Positions 50,357-59,048 are shown, numbered from the stretch's first letter. The stretch: DNA of 60,894 nt from Verrucomicrobiota bacterium (GCA_022704145.1 JAKJGY010000003.1:1-60894), one strand, 5' to 3'. The notes: generated by a model not told the origin, from the letters alone. Program-made: numbers and translations.

Positions 50357-51127
50357 TTAAGAGGCGGGTATGAATTCTTGCACGCACTTTACAGCCCAAT
50401 CCACAAACTTCTTCTTGTCGTCACCCTTCCAATGGGCACACGGATGCCACGCGACAATCTTGATCGCGGCGTGGCTATCGGTAATTTGGATAATCTCGTA
50501 GAAGGCTCTGTGGCGTGGATTACCGGGCATTGCATCGTGCCGAATGACGGGGAATGCTCCAGCCAGAGCATTCCTCGCTCTGGCCCCCTGTGTCACGATG
50601 ATGTCGGGTTGCATGATTTCTACTTCGCCTTTTAGAAATCTGCTGCAGTTTATGGCCATAAGGTTGGAACCTTCCCTTGTCCCAATGCTGCCATCCTTGC
50701 ATCGCACGCTGCGAGTGTGTGCGAAGAAACCAACGACGTCATTGAGACCCAATGTTCTTCCCAAACGATTCTCTGCAAAGGGAGACATAAGAAATCGAGC
50801 AAGATCAAATGTCTTATACCAGTGTGTGTTGGGAGGGCGATTGTCCAGTCCTTTCGACAATGTTAGTTGCCGAATCCGTTCAAGCGTTACCAACTCAGGA
50901 TGGTCCTTATACCAAGCGTCACACGTATCAGAGGAAACAAAAAGAAGTCTAGGCAATCTGCCTTCCTCGTATTCGGGTCCCACATAGGGTGCCTCCGCCG
51001 TAGCCATCTGTCCCGTGGCACAAACCGAACTGCATTTTTCAAAGCTCGGGCACTTAAAACCAATCGGCGATATGCCTTGTTCACGATAATACCGGTCAAG
51101 TCTGTCGAGCATAGTCTCCGCACTCAT
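50357..51127 (-). CDS. Putative uracil-DNA-glycosylase-fold protein
   Basis: A 256-residue protein. An N-terminal cysteine cluster (KCPSFEKCSSVC) is followed by PRLLFVSSDTCDAW, which sits where UDG-superfamily proteins have the first strand and motif 1, then by IIVTQGARARNAL (like the central UDG strand/helix) and IVAWHPCAHW (like the HP-containing motif 2). The catalytic motif 1 (GxxPG) is not conserved, so glycosylase activity is uncertain; the cysteines could bind metal or an Fe-S cluster. Composition is less GC-rich than the chromosomal neighbours. A DNA-handling role is plausible given the adjacent exonuclease and ATPase. Confidence 0.45.
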   Translation of the reverse strand: MSAETMLDRLDRYYREQGISPIGFKCPSFEKCSSVCATGQMATAEAPYVGPEYEEGRLPRLLFVSSDTCDAWYKDHPELVTLERIRQLTLSKGLDNRPPNTHWYKTFDLARFLMSPFAENRLGRTLGLNDVVGFFAHTRSVRCKDGSIGTREGSNLMAINCSRFLKGEVEIMQPDIIVTQGARARNALAGAFPVIRHDAMPGNPRHRAFYEIIQITDSHAAIKIVAWHPCAHWKGDDKKKFVDWAVKCVQEFIPAS

Positions 51128-51323
51128 GGGTCATTCCCTTTCTTAATCCGACGGTTTGCATTTCTCCAGCGTGGCAGTCCCTGAAAGCGCTACCAGAGGT
51201 CACAGAGAAGATAGTCTTGATGTCAAAAAAGGTCAAATGGAAACACTGAATATCGAAATTCACCGACAAGGATAACCGGCCATCAGGCACACCATACGAT
51301 TGAGCAGAATATGCGATCATGAG

Positions 51324-52013
51324 TTACCCACTTTGCCTTCTAATGGATGAACGGCCGGTCTGCTCCACTACGATGACGGGCAGGTGCAGCTCCTGCGCCA
51401 TCTGAGCGAGCTGGAGAAGCAGGGCTGACTCCTCGGCGTGTCTGCCAAGGTGAGCGGATTCTCGGCAGGAGCAGAGCTGAAGATAGTCGACGATGACCAG
51501 CTCAATGCCGTGGCGCTCTTTCATACTGCTGGTGCGGCTCCGTATGTCGCATACATCGAGCGGCGCGGTCTCGTCCACGAAGATCGGGGCGTGCGAGAGT
51601 TTCGCGACATCGTGTGCAATCGGTTCGGCAAGCACACGAACGTCAGTCTCACCTTGGACGCCCCCATTGTCTGTTGCGTCACCGGGACAATAAAGGAGCT
51701 GCTGCACGAGGTGCTTCTTGGACAGTTCGAGTGAGAAAAACAAGACCGGATGGGGCCGGTTGTGTCCGTTCTTCAAGGGATGCCCGTCGAGGTCTTCCCC
51801 CAGCGCCACGCATCGGGCGATAGTGAGCGCGCAAGTGGTCTTGCCCGCTGCTGGCCGCCCAGACAAGCGGTACACCTCTCCGAGGCGCAGACCGCCGTCG
51901 ATCCGCGCGTCCAGTTCTTTCATGCCGGTTGGAAGCGGCGGCAGACCGCAATTTTCGATTGGCGTGCCCGTCGGCACATCTAAGCGAACAAAAACAAGTG
52001 ACTGATAGTTCAT
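51324..52013 (-). CDS. DnaB-C-like RecA-fold ATPase, C-terminally short
   Basis: A 229-residue protein corresponding to the RecA-like core of replicative helicase DnaB without its N-terminal domain. It has TGMKELDARIDGGLRLGEVY, Walker A GRPAAGKTT, the DnaB H1a-like FFSLELSKKHLVQQLL, Walker B LVIVDYLQL and the sensor-like LPVIVVEQTGR. The chain stops just after this, before the arginine-finger and DNA-loop motifs (RP-LSDLR, DADVV) that follow in DnaB. It is thus either truncated or a dedicated small ATPase. AAGGA precedes the ATG, and its start is 9 nt after the exonuclease gene. The 196 nt to the next gene show nothing recognisable. Confidence 0.75.
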   Translation of the reverse strand: MNYQSLVFVRLDVPTGTPIENCGLPPLPTGMKELDARIDGGLRLGEVYRLSGRPAAGKTTCALTIARCVALGEDLDGHPLKNGHNRPHPVLFFSLELSKKHLVQQLLYCPGDATDNGGVQGETDVRVLAEPIAHDVAKLSHAPIFVDETAPLDVCDIRSRTSSMKERHGIELVIVDYLQLCSCRESAHLGRHAEESALLLQLAQMAQELHLPVIVVEQTGRSSIRRQSG

Positions 52014-52022
52014 GCGTATTCC

Positions 52023-52574
52023 TTAATAACAGGTTATCCGGCGCATGTTCGGCCGCAGACGTTCAGCAAATGAAGTGCCATCCGTTCTTTGAATCGCGCG
52101 TATGACTTGAGCGGCGGCATGAGCGTCTTCCCCGGCTTCGTGGTGATTGAAATGGTGGCTCAGGTGATGGGCTACAGTCCGCAGGTCATGCGACGGCAAC
52201 TGGGGCCAGCGTTGGCGCGAAAGTGCCAGCGTGCAGATGTAGTCGGCTGAAAAGCCGATTCCATAGTGTGTAAGCAGTTTCCGAAGCACGCTCATGTCGA
52301 ACGGCGCGTTGTGTGCGGCCAGCAGGGCTTTCTCGAAGTGCGGTCGCAATTCATGAAAAACGGTGTCAAAGCCTGGCGCGCTACGCACCGTCTCATGGGT
52401 GAGGCCGTGGATGCTGGTGAAGTCAGGCCGAAACCAACCGAACCCTTTCGGCGGCTTGATGAGCCGCTCTTCGCGGGCCGTGATCTCCCCGGCCTCGATG
52501 ACCGCAATGCCGATGGAGCACGCGCTGGCGCGCTGGCGGTTGGCGGTCTCAAAATCAATGACGGTGATTTTCAT
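52023..52574 (-). CDS. DEDDh 3'-5' exonuclease (DnaQ-like)
   Basis: A 183-residue exonuclease domain. ExoI motif D7 and E9 in VIDFETA, ExoII aspartate in AAHNAPFDMSVL and ExoIII H-x4-D in HEAGEDAHAA are all present, as is SIHGLTHETV. It resembles stand-alone DNA polymerase III epsilon-like nucleases. I chose ATG 52574, which begins right at the first beta strand; an ATG at 52601 and a longer frame to 52760 exist but add no homologous sequence. It is followed by the DnaB-like ATPase. Confidence 0.85.
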   Translation of the reverse strand: MKITVIDFETANRQRASACSIGIAVIEAGEITAREERLIKPPKGFGWFRPDFTSIHGLTHETVRSAPGFDTVFHELRPHFEKALLAAHNAPFDMSVLRKLLTHYGIGFSADYICTLALSRQRWPQLPSHDLRTVAHHLSHHFNHHEAGEDAHAAAQVIRAIQRTDGTSFAERLRPNMRRITCY

Positions 52575-52719
52575 GCGTACGCGGACTACTGCAAGTAACA
52601 TGCCAGAACGGCCGCAAATATGCAGCGGGCTTTCCCGGCGACACAGCTCGGCGAAACGTAGCGCGACAGGATCTGGCTGCTCCGCCTTCCATGCCAGCGG
52701 TTGTGGGGTCGGGCAGGAA

Positions 52720-52793
52720 CGGCGGGACGTCTCGGACCGCCGGGTGAGTGCCAGACCCACGGCCTGTCAGCGGCGGTCCGTGACGTCCCGCCG
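52720..52793. repeat. 23-bp near-perfect inverted repeat
   Basis: The left arm (52720-52742) begins CGGCGGGACGTCTCGGACCG, and the right arm (52771-52793) is its reverse complement with one mismatch at the centre; the loop is 28 nt. A related sequence occurs inside the sialidase gene at 9337-9360. It lies in the 378-nt stretch 52575-52952, where I see no convincing gene. Confidence 0.75.
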
Positions 52794-52952
52794 TACGGGC
52801 ATGGACCGACGCCGCACACCCACCAACAGCGCATGCGCTTCTGAACGGCCCGTCCGTCACTGTCGCAGACGGAAGCACTTCCATCTGCGACAATCGGCGT
52901 AGCCCGCACAGTATGGCACGCTGGCCGGTTGTCCGATCAATGTTCTGCGTCA

Positions 52953-53306
52953 TTAGCATCCTCCCCGTTCAGTGCCGGCCCGGATGGCGCTGATGCGGTC
53001 AAAGGCGAGCGCGATCTTGGAGGCTAGTTCTTCCGCAAGGCCGCTGCCCAGAAGAGTGTCACGCAGAGCGGGCAAGGGCAGTCTTTCGAAACGTAGCCGT
53101 GCGTCGATGAGCGCGACGTGATAGCAGAGGGGCGGGGTGACGTCACGCGACGACACGCCTTCCTTTATTGATCTTTTCGACGGCCCGGCGAAGCTCAAGC
53201 ACTCAACACCCAAGGAACGCCACTTGAAACTTGTGGGTGTCGGCTCGTCACTTGAAAACCACACCGAGAGGCGGAATGCCGCAGACTCGTCTTTCGAGTG
53301 GACCAA
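52953..53306 (-). CDS. Hypothetical protein (weakly supported)
   Basis: A 117-codon frame with a TTG start 10 nt after the preceding gene's stop, on the same strand. The C-terminal half (LCYHVALIDARLRFERLPLP, GLAEELASKIALAFDRISAI) reads like a real helical protein and ends in a cysteine. No ribosome site and no recognisable family. The spacing suggests it is co-transcribed with the 340-residue protein, but the first half may not be translated. Confidence 0.35.
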   Translation of the reverse strand: MVHSKDESAAFRLSVWFSSDEPTPTSFKWRSLGVECLSFAGPSKRSIKEGVSSRDVTPPLCYHVALIDARLRFERLPLPALRDTLLGSGLAEELASKIALAFDRISAIRAGTERGGC

Positions 53307-53315
53307 TAGTTGGTT

Positions 53316-54338
53316 CTACGGACGCGAAGTCGGATCAGGCTCGTTCTCGTATTTCTCCCGGAGGGCCACACGCGTCCGCTCATCAATTCTCGTGTCGCTT
53401 CCTTTGACAGCATACCCCGCCTTGTCCAGCGCGGCGACCAGTCGGTTTCGGAAGGCGATTTCGGTCTCCATCTTCTGGCAGATCTCGGCTTCCTTTGCCG
53501 CCGCACGGCCGTCATCCGCCAGAACGGCCGGACGGCGCGCAATCTGTGCGATGCAGTGTGCGACGGTCTGCGCAAGGCCCGCGTCTTCCGCCCCTGCGAT
53601 CCGGAGGAGGTCGATATTCCGCAACCACGGCAGAATGTCGCCAACGGTGGACAGCCTGACGTAGTGTTCCGCGACCCGGGGGGCCATAACCCGCTTCCTG
53701 ACGACAGACAGACTGGTGTGCGTGTCGATCTCGGACGCGTTGCCGCCGTCCTTCATGTCATCGGAGGCGAGCACTCTATAACGGGTGCCGGCCGGATCCG
53801 GGCACCTGATGAGACACCTGAGCGGTGCGTTCTGTCCGGCCTTCCGGGGCTCTTCTTTGCACACGGCCGTCCAGGTCTGTTCGCCCGTCGCCACGATATC
53901 CTCCGGCGGAAGGCAAAGCACCAGAAGCCGGTTGATGCGGTCGTTGAGCGCCCACTGGAACGTGTCGTTGTCGGGTATGCGCTTCCCCGCTGTCCAGTTG
54001 GCTTTGTGCAAGGCGAGAATTCCGCAGCACTGGTCGGCCCTCCACCGTTCATCGTTGCCAAAAGTCCAACGGGCATCGCACGCGAATCTCGGATTTCTCA
54101 GTTCGAAAAGGCACGTCGCTCGGGCGATGTCGAAACCGTCGAGGCCGGCACACTTCTTCGTATTCGCGAGATTATCCAGAAGGCTTTCAAGGAGCACAAA
54201 CCGTCCGTCGCGATTCTTGAACCAGAGGAGGTCTCCGATCATCTTGCTCAGGCCCATACAGCCGGGCCATGCCGCATCCGGCAGGCTGATTTGAGCCGTT
54301 AACGCGTCAGTGTCGCTGCTATCGTCTCGCCGCTTCAT
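53316..54338 (-). CDS. Unknown protein heading the accessory cluster
   Basis: A 340-residue soluble protein. N-terminal part has DLLWFKNRDGRFVLLESLLDNLANTK (quoted in part); the centre has several cysteines and tryptophans (ATCLFELRNPRF, CDARWTFGND, CCGILALHKANW); then a helical part and a basic/acidic C-terminus with DERTRVALREKYENEPD. I recognise no family. I chose the ATG at 54338 because AAGGA lies about 8 nt upstream; ATG 54347 and 54425 are in frame, the latter inside a palindromic repeat. It appears to be the first gene of the minus-strand island. Confidence 0.55.
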   Translation of the reverse strand: MKRRDDSSDTDALTAQISLPDAAWPGCMGLSKMIGDLLWFKNRDGRFVLLESLLDNLANTKKCAGLDGFDIARATCLFELRNPRFACDARWTFGNDERWRADQCCGILALHKANWTAGKRIPDNDTFQWALNDRINRLLVLCLPPEDIVATGEQTWTAVCKEEPRKAGQNAPLRCLIRCPDPAGTRYRVLASDDMKDGGNASEIDTHTSLSVVRKRVMAPRVAEHYVRLSTVGDILPWLRNIDLLRIAGAEDAGLAQTVAHCIAQIARRPAVLADDGRAAAKEAEICQKMETEIAFRNRLVAALDKAGYAVKGSDTRIDERTRVALREKYENEPDPTSRP

Positions 54339-54376
54339 TATCGCCATCCTTGTTCTATTCCTGTATTGCGCCTTTT

Positions 54377-54691
54377 CGCGGGCGAGGGCGCCCGCGCTCC
54401 CGGTCGGCGAGTCAGGCCGGAACATATGATTCTGCTGAAAATGGCCGTTCCTGGGCTGTGATCGTGCTCGTCCTTCGTCTTCGTACTCGATTTCGACGGG
54501 GTCTTCGAGAACGAGGACGAGGACGGCGACGAGAACGAGGGGGCAGAGCCGACTTCTTCAGCGCAACCAACATATGCAGGGGGTATGCCAAACGAGGGTT
54601 TAGAAGGAGCATCGTGTGTGGGGTCCGGGAGCGAGGGCGCCCGCGCTCCCCGGTGGTGCGCCGATTCGCGGGCGAGGGCGCCCGCGCTCCC
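54377..54691. repeat. Three copies of a GGGCGAGGGCGCCCGCGCTC palindromic repeat
   Basis: Copies lie at 54377-54401, 54627-54650 and 54667-54691; the first and third are identical over 25 bp and the second differs at its left end so that it becomes an almost perfect palindrome (GGGAGCG...CGCTCCC). They occupy the 509-nt region 54339-54847, which otherwise has no supported gene. Confidence 0.8.
54464..54540. repeat. GA/CT-rich inverted repeat (CTCGTCCTCG words)
   Basis: The left arm (about 54464-54493) is built of CTCGTCCTTCGTCTTCG-like words and the right arm (about 54502-54540) of the complementary GAGAACGAGGACGAGGACGG words, around TTTCGACGGGG. It would form a long imperfect hairpin and lies between the palindromic repeat copies. 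Confidence 0.6.
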
Positions 54692-54847
54692 AGTGGTGCG
54701 TCACAAGTTCGCCACACATGCGAGAACCTCGCCCCCCCGGCCAGAAACCAAGCGCCCACCGTAGGCAAGCCCGGGCTTCCCTTTTCATACGGGGCCGGTG
54801 TATCATCAGATTTTGAGCACTGTTGTCTTTATGAAGAGGTACGTGTC

Positions 54848-56332
54848 ATGAAAAGGGCGGAGACGTTGCTTCTGGCCGGCTGGGATGCGGAGGGCCATCC
54901 GTACGCGCACAGTGCGGCGCTGGCGCTGCTGGCATTTCCGGACGCGGAGGTGCGCGGCGTGAGCAAGGCGCGCCTGCCGGAGGCGCTGGAGGCGGCCAAG
55001 GGCTATACGCGGATCGTGATCTTGGGGGTTTCGCTGGGGGGCGACCCTCAACGTCTGGCGCGGAGCGTGAGCGCGCTGGTTCAGGCGAAGGTGGCGCTGC
55101 GCTGGATCAGCGCGCTGCCGCCGTCGGCTTCGGTCGGGGACGCGACACGCCGGGCGCTGTCGCCTTTCGTGCGGGAGGGGTCGCTGCAGGAGGCGGTCTG
55201 CGCCTGCCTGGGGGTGGAGGACGGTCTGGCGCGGGCGGTGACGGCCAACGCGCCGCTGCTGGAGGCGGCGGGGTACGCGCACCGCACGCTGGAGGACGAC
55301 GCGGTCTTCGGGGCGGCGGTACGGCATGTGGCGCGGGGCGAGGGGCAGGAGGCGTGGTCGGCCGACGAGCGGGCGCTCGTGCGCAGCCACGGCGCGCTGG
55401 CCGGGGCGCCGCTGACCGGACACAGTCCGGTGATGCAGGAGGTGCGCCGCATGATCCGGCAGCTCGCGCGGCACCCGGAGGTCCGCGTGCTGCTGCTCGG
55501 GGAGAGCGGCACGGGCAAGGAGGCGGCGGCGCTGATGCTGCACCATCTCTCTGCGCGCCGTGACAACGAGTTTGTGCCGCTGAACTGCGCGGGCTCGAAC
55601 CTCCAGCTCCTTGAGGCCGCGTTCCGGGGGCATGAGAAGGGGGCGTTCACCGGCGCGTCGGAGGCGCGGCCCGGGGTGTTTGAACGGGCGGACGGGGGCA
55701 CCCTGTTTCTGGACGAGGTGGGGGAGATGCCGCTGGAGCTTCAGGCGACCTTGCTGCGCATCCTGCAGGAGGGTCGGGTGACGCGCCTCGGGGGCGAGGG
55801 ACGTAAGGGCGTCGGGGAGCGTCGGGTGGACGTGCGGATCGTGGCGGCTACCAATCGGGACCTCCTGAGGTTGGTGCGTGAGGGGCGTTTCAGGGAGGAT
55901 CTGTTCTACCGGCTCAATACGGTCGCGCTGCGCATGCCCGCGTTGCGTGAGCATGCGGAGGACATCCCGGAGATCGCGCGTGACTTATGGGCGCGCGGGC
56001 GGCGGGACGGGTGGCGCGCGCTGGGTCGGGCGCAGGTCGCTGCGCTGGCGGGTTACGGCTACCCCGGGAATGTCCGTGAACTCGCCAACCTGCTGGAGCG
56101 CGCGTATGCGCTGGACGAGCGCGACTTCGGCAAGCTGGTCGCGGGGTACCGTGAGGCGCTGGGTGACGGCGGGGGTGTGGAACCGGCGCCGCCTCCCGGG
56201 CCATCAGAACGGTTGGAGGAGGTGGTGCGCCAGCATGTGCGCAGAGTTCTGGAGCGCCAGGGCGGTAACGTGTCGCGCGCGGCTGCGGCGCTGGGCGTCT
56301 CGCGCAATACGGTGCTCAAGTATCGGCGGTGA
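54848..56332 (+). CDS. Sigma54-dependent activator with a degenerate DHH-like N-terminal domain
   Basis: A 494-residue enhancer-binding protein. The AAA+ domain (about 190-420) has Walker A GESGTGKE (218-225), the sigma54-contacting loop GAFTGA (265-270), Walker B TLFLDE (285-290) and the YPGNVREL motif. A Fis-type helix-turn-helix (VSRAAAALGVSRNTVLKY) ends the chain. The N-terminal 170 residues are not a receiver, GAF or PAS domain; AGWDAEGHPYAHSAALALLA and ALRWISAL lie where DHH phosphoesterases have their D-x-D-G-x-x-S-A and W-x-DHH motifs, suggesting a ligand-binding relic. AGAGG precedes ATG 54848. Confidence 0.88.
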   Translation: MKRAETLLLAGWDAEGHPYAHSAALALLAFPDAEVRGVSKARLPEALEAAKGYTRIVILGVSLGGDPQRLARSVSALVQAKVALRWISALPPSASVGDATRRALSPFVREGSLQEAVCACLGVEDGLARAVTANAPLLEAAGYAHRTLEDDAVFGAAVRHVARGEGQEAWSADERALVRSHGALAGAPLTGHSPVMQEVRRMIRQLARHPEVRVLLLGESGTGKEAAALMLHHLSARRDNEFVPLNCAGSNLQLLEAAFRGHEKGAFTGASEARPGVFERADGGTLFLDEVGEMPLELQATLLRILQEGRVTRLGGEGRKGVGERRVDVRIVAATNRDLLRLVREGRFREDLFYRLNTVALRMPALREHAEDIPEIARDLWARGRRDGWRALGRAQVAALAGYGYPGNVRELANLLERAYALDERDFGKLVAGYREALGDGGGVEPAPPPGPSERLEEVVRQHVRRVLERQGGNVSRAAAALGVSRNTVLKYRR

Positions 56333-56368
56333 GGCGGGGGCGGGGGATGGCGGCTGCTGCGGGGCGGG

Positions 56369-58972
56369 CTAGTGTTCGCGTTTGCGTTTGGCGCGCAGGG
56401 TGTCGGCGGCGCGGTTGAGGCGGCTTTGCAGGCGGAGGGCGTCGGCGTCCGGCGCGGGCGCGGCCACGGGCTGGCTCCAGTCGCGGCGCACGGTCCGCAC
56501 GGCGGGCACGGCGACGGCGCCGTCGAGCAGGGCGTCGAGGAGGCTGAGCGTGCAGACGCGCACGGCGTCGGACTCGACGAGGAACAGCTCGAGGTCCTCG
56601 TCGTTCACGCCGGGCGGCAGGGGCGGCACGCAGGCGGGGCAGCCGTTCTCGCAGGCGCACTCGCGGATCATGCGGCGGCAGAGGTCGAGCGTCTCGCGGA
56701 ATTTCTCGAAGACCTTCTCGGCGTAGCCTGCGCCGCCCTCGAGCCGGTCGTAGAGGAAGAGCGCGCTCTCGAAGGCCATGCGCTCCCAGGCGGGCGGCGG
56801 AGGCGGCTGGTAGCCGTCCTCGCCCAGGCCCTGCGGCACCTGCGGCGGCTCGTCCGGCCCGTCCTTGGGCGTGTCAGGCTGGGCGCCGGGCGCGGCGTGC
56901 GCCTCGGCCTTGGGGCCTGCGCGCTCGACCGGCGCGAGGTCGGTCTCGAGGTCGCCGGGGTCGGCCATGCAGATGCTGGGCGCGGCGTGCTTGAGGATGT
57001 AGCGCAGGCCGAAGAGCGCGGCGGGGGCGAGGCGCTTGTCGGCGGCGTCCAGCGTCCGCAGCCACGTCTCGGAGGGGCGCAGGGAGAAGCCGGTGGTGTC
57101 GTATTCGAAGGGCGGCAGGGTGATCGGGCCGTAGCCGACGTTCTCGTAGGAGCGCTCGCGGATCTTCTTGAAGAGCTTGGGCTGCTTGTTCACGTGGAGC
57201 GCGCCGAAGCGCAGGTCGGCGCCGTGGGGCGTCTGGCGCTCCTCCTCGGAGGTGAGGTCGAGGCGGCTCTCCCACTCGGACTCGGTGTAGTAGTCCACGG
57301 CGACGGGCTCGACGCGGCAGAGCTTCTTCTCCAGGTCCAGCTCCAGGGACATGTAGCGCCGTCCGAGGTGCTGGTAGATGGCGTCCTTGTACAGCTCGGC
57401 GCGGGCGCCGATGGGGTCGATCTGGCCGATCACCTCGCCGTCGCAGGTGATGTCGACGTTGTAGTCGGTCATGCCGCGCAGGTTGACGCCGCGGGCGGGG
57501 TAGTCGGGCAGCGCGTAGCGCCAGAAGCCCCTGTAGGGTTTGAGGGTGCCGTCCTCCTTGAGGGTGGCGAGCGCGAAGGCGTAGGCGCGCGGGTCGAAGA
57601 GCGGCTCGGCGTCGCGCAGCGGGTGCTCGTGGGCGGCGCAGGGCAGGTGCTGGAGCATGATGTAGGGGTTGTCGGCGTGGAGCCAGGCCTGCTCGACCGG
57701 CGTGCCGGTGAGGAACTCCGGGTGGTTCACGAGGTACTGGTCGACGGGCGCGTCCTGGGCCACGAAGAGGATCAGGGCGCGGTTGCCCTTGCGGCCGACG
57801 CGGCCGGCCTGCTGCCAGAAGCTGGCGAGCGTGCCGGGGTGGCCGGAGAGGAGGCAGACGTCGAGGTCGCCGATGTCGATGCCCAGCTCCAGGGCGTTGG
57901 TCGTGATGATGGTGGTGATGCGGCCTTCGAAGAGGTCGCGCTCGAGCTGCCTGCGCTCGGTGGGGAGCAGGCCGCCGCGGTAGGGCTTGACCTTGTCCTT
58001 GAGGTCAGGGTGGCCGTCGGTCACGGCGCGCCAGAGGCGCTCGACCTGCTGGCGCGCGCGGCAGAAGCAGATGGTGCGGACGCCTGCGGCGGTGGCGGCG
58101 CGGAGGACGGGGACGGAGACGGAGGAGGGGCCTTTGCGGAAGCGTGCGGAGCCGGCGCTCTCGACCAGCGGGGGGTTGATCAGGTAGAGGTCGCGGCGGG
58201 GGCGCGGCGAGCCGTCCTGGGCGAGCACGGTGAAGGGGCGGTGGAAGAGCGCGGCGACATGCTCGCCGGGGTTGCCGACGGTGGCGGAGCAGCAGACGAA
58301 CTGGGGCCGGGAGCCGTGCATGGCGCAGACGCGCAGCAGGCGGCGGAAGACGTTGGAGACGTGCGAGCCGAAGGCGCCGCGGTAGACGTGGACCTCGTCG
58401 ACGACGATGTATTTGAGGCGTCCGAGGAAGTCGCTCCAGCCGCGGCTGTGGTTGGGGAGGATGCCGGCGTGGAGCATGTCGGGGTTGGTGATCACGAAGT
58501 CGGCGCCCTTCATGATCTTGGCGCGCTCCTCGCGCGGCGTGTCGCCGTCGAAGGTGCCGAGGGTGCGGGTGCCGAGGGCGGCCTTGAGCAGGGCGCCGAG
58601 GGTGCCCTCCTGGTCGCGCGAGAGGGCCTTGGTGGGGTAGAGCAGCAGGACGCCGAAGGGCGAGCGGCTCTGGCAGTAGTCGCTGAGGATCGGGAGCAGG
58701 AAGGCGAGGGTCTTGCCGGAGGCGGTGCGCGAGACGAGCACGGTGTCGCGGCCGGCCGAGACCGACGCGAAGGCATCGGCCTGGTGCGTGTAGAGCTGGC
58801 CGATGCCGCGCGCGCGCAGGACGTCGGCCAGGCGGGGGTCGAGGCCTGGGGGGAACGGCGCGAAAGCCCCGGGCTCGGCGGGCAGGATCCGGTGTTCGCG
58901 GATCTGCCGCCCGAAGCGTGTGCGCAGCGCCGTCTCAACGGCCTCGATCGGGTCCCGCGTGGGCTTGTTCAT
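56369..58972 (-). CDS. MrfA/YprA-type DEVH-box helicase with DUF1998 zinc cluster
   Basis: An 867-residue superfamily 2 DNA helicase. Motif I SRTASGKT is at 81-88; motif II is DEVH in YIVVDEVHVYRG; motif III SATVGNP and C-terminal helicase motifs (ITTNALELGIDIGDLDV, QQAGRVGRKGN) follow. The DUF1998 region near residue 770 holds the four-cysteine cluster CRRMIRECACENGCPAC of MrfA/YprA proteins, which in Bacillus takes part in DNA repair. I chose ATG 58972; the frame extends upstream into repeat DNA. No MrfB exonuclease gene is adjacent. Confidence 0.92.
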   Translation of the reverse strand: MNKPTRDPIEAVETALRTRFGRQIREHRILPAEPGAFAPFPPGLDPRLADVLRARGIGQLYTHQADAFASVSAGRDTVLVSRTASGKTLAFLLPILSDYCQSRSPFGVLLLYPTKALSRDQEGTLGALLKAALGTRTLGTFDGDTPREERAKIMKGADFVITNPDMLHAGILPNHSRGWSDFLGRLKYIVVDEVHVYRGAFGSHVSNVFRRLLRVCAMHGSRPQFVCCSATVGNPGEHVAALFHRPFTVLAQDGSPRPRRDLYLINPPLVESAGSARFRKGPSSVSVPVLRAATAAGVRTICFCRARQQVERLWRAVTDGHPDLKDKVKPYRGGLLPTERRQLERDLFEGRITTIITTNALELGIDIGDLDVCLLSGHPGTLASFWQQAGRVGRKGNRALILFVAQDAPVDQYLVNHPEFLTGTPVEQAWLHADNPYIMLQHLPCAAHEHPLRDAEPLFDPRAYAFALATLKEDGTLKPYRGFWRYALPDYPARGVNLRGMTDYNVDITCDGEVIGQIDPIGARAELYKDAIYQHLGRRYMSLELDLEKKLCRVEPVAVDYYTESEWESRLDLTSEEERQTPHGADLRFGALHVNKQPKLFKKIRERSYENVGYGPITLPPFEYDTTGFSLRPSETWLRTLDAADKRLAPAALFGLRYILKHAAPSICMADPGDLETDLAPVERAGPKAEAHAAPGAQPDTPKDGPDEPPQVPQGLGEDGYQPPPPPAWERMAFESALFLYDRLEGGAGYAEKVFEKFRETLDLCRRMIRECACENGCPACVPPLPPGVNDEDLELFLVESDAVRVCTLSLLDALLDGAVAVPAVRTVRRDWSQPVAAPAPDADALRLQSRLNRAADTLRAKRKREH

Positions 58973-59048
58973 GAGGAAGCCTATTCTAGCACGGCGTCGG
59001 CTGTGCGTCAGCCGGAAACGGGGGAATATCCAATAGCCAACACGGTTG

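Noticed and set aside
52555..52959. Minus-strand open frame of 134 codons between the exonuclease and the 117-codon gene
   Set aside because: It reads through the 23-bp inverted repeat, has shadow-like composition and no ribosome site.
49952..54338. Calling the island a prophage
   Set aside because: DnaB-like ATPase, exonuclease and glycosylase-fold genes occur in phages, but no structural, lysis, integrase or attachment sequences were seen.
54377..54691. CRISPR-like array from the three GGGCGAGGGCGCCC copies
   Set aside because: Spacing is irregular (about 225 and 16 nt), the units are palindromic elements, and no cas genes are nearby.
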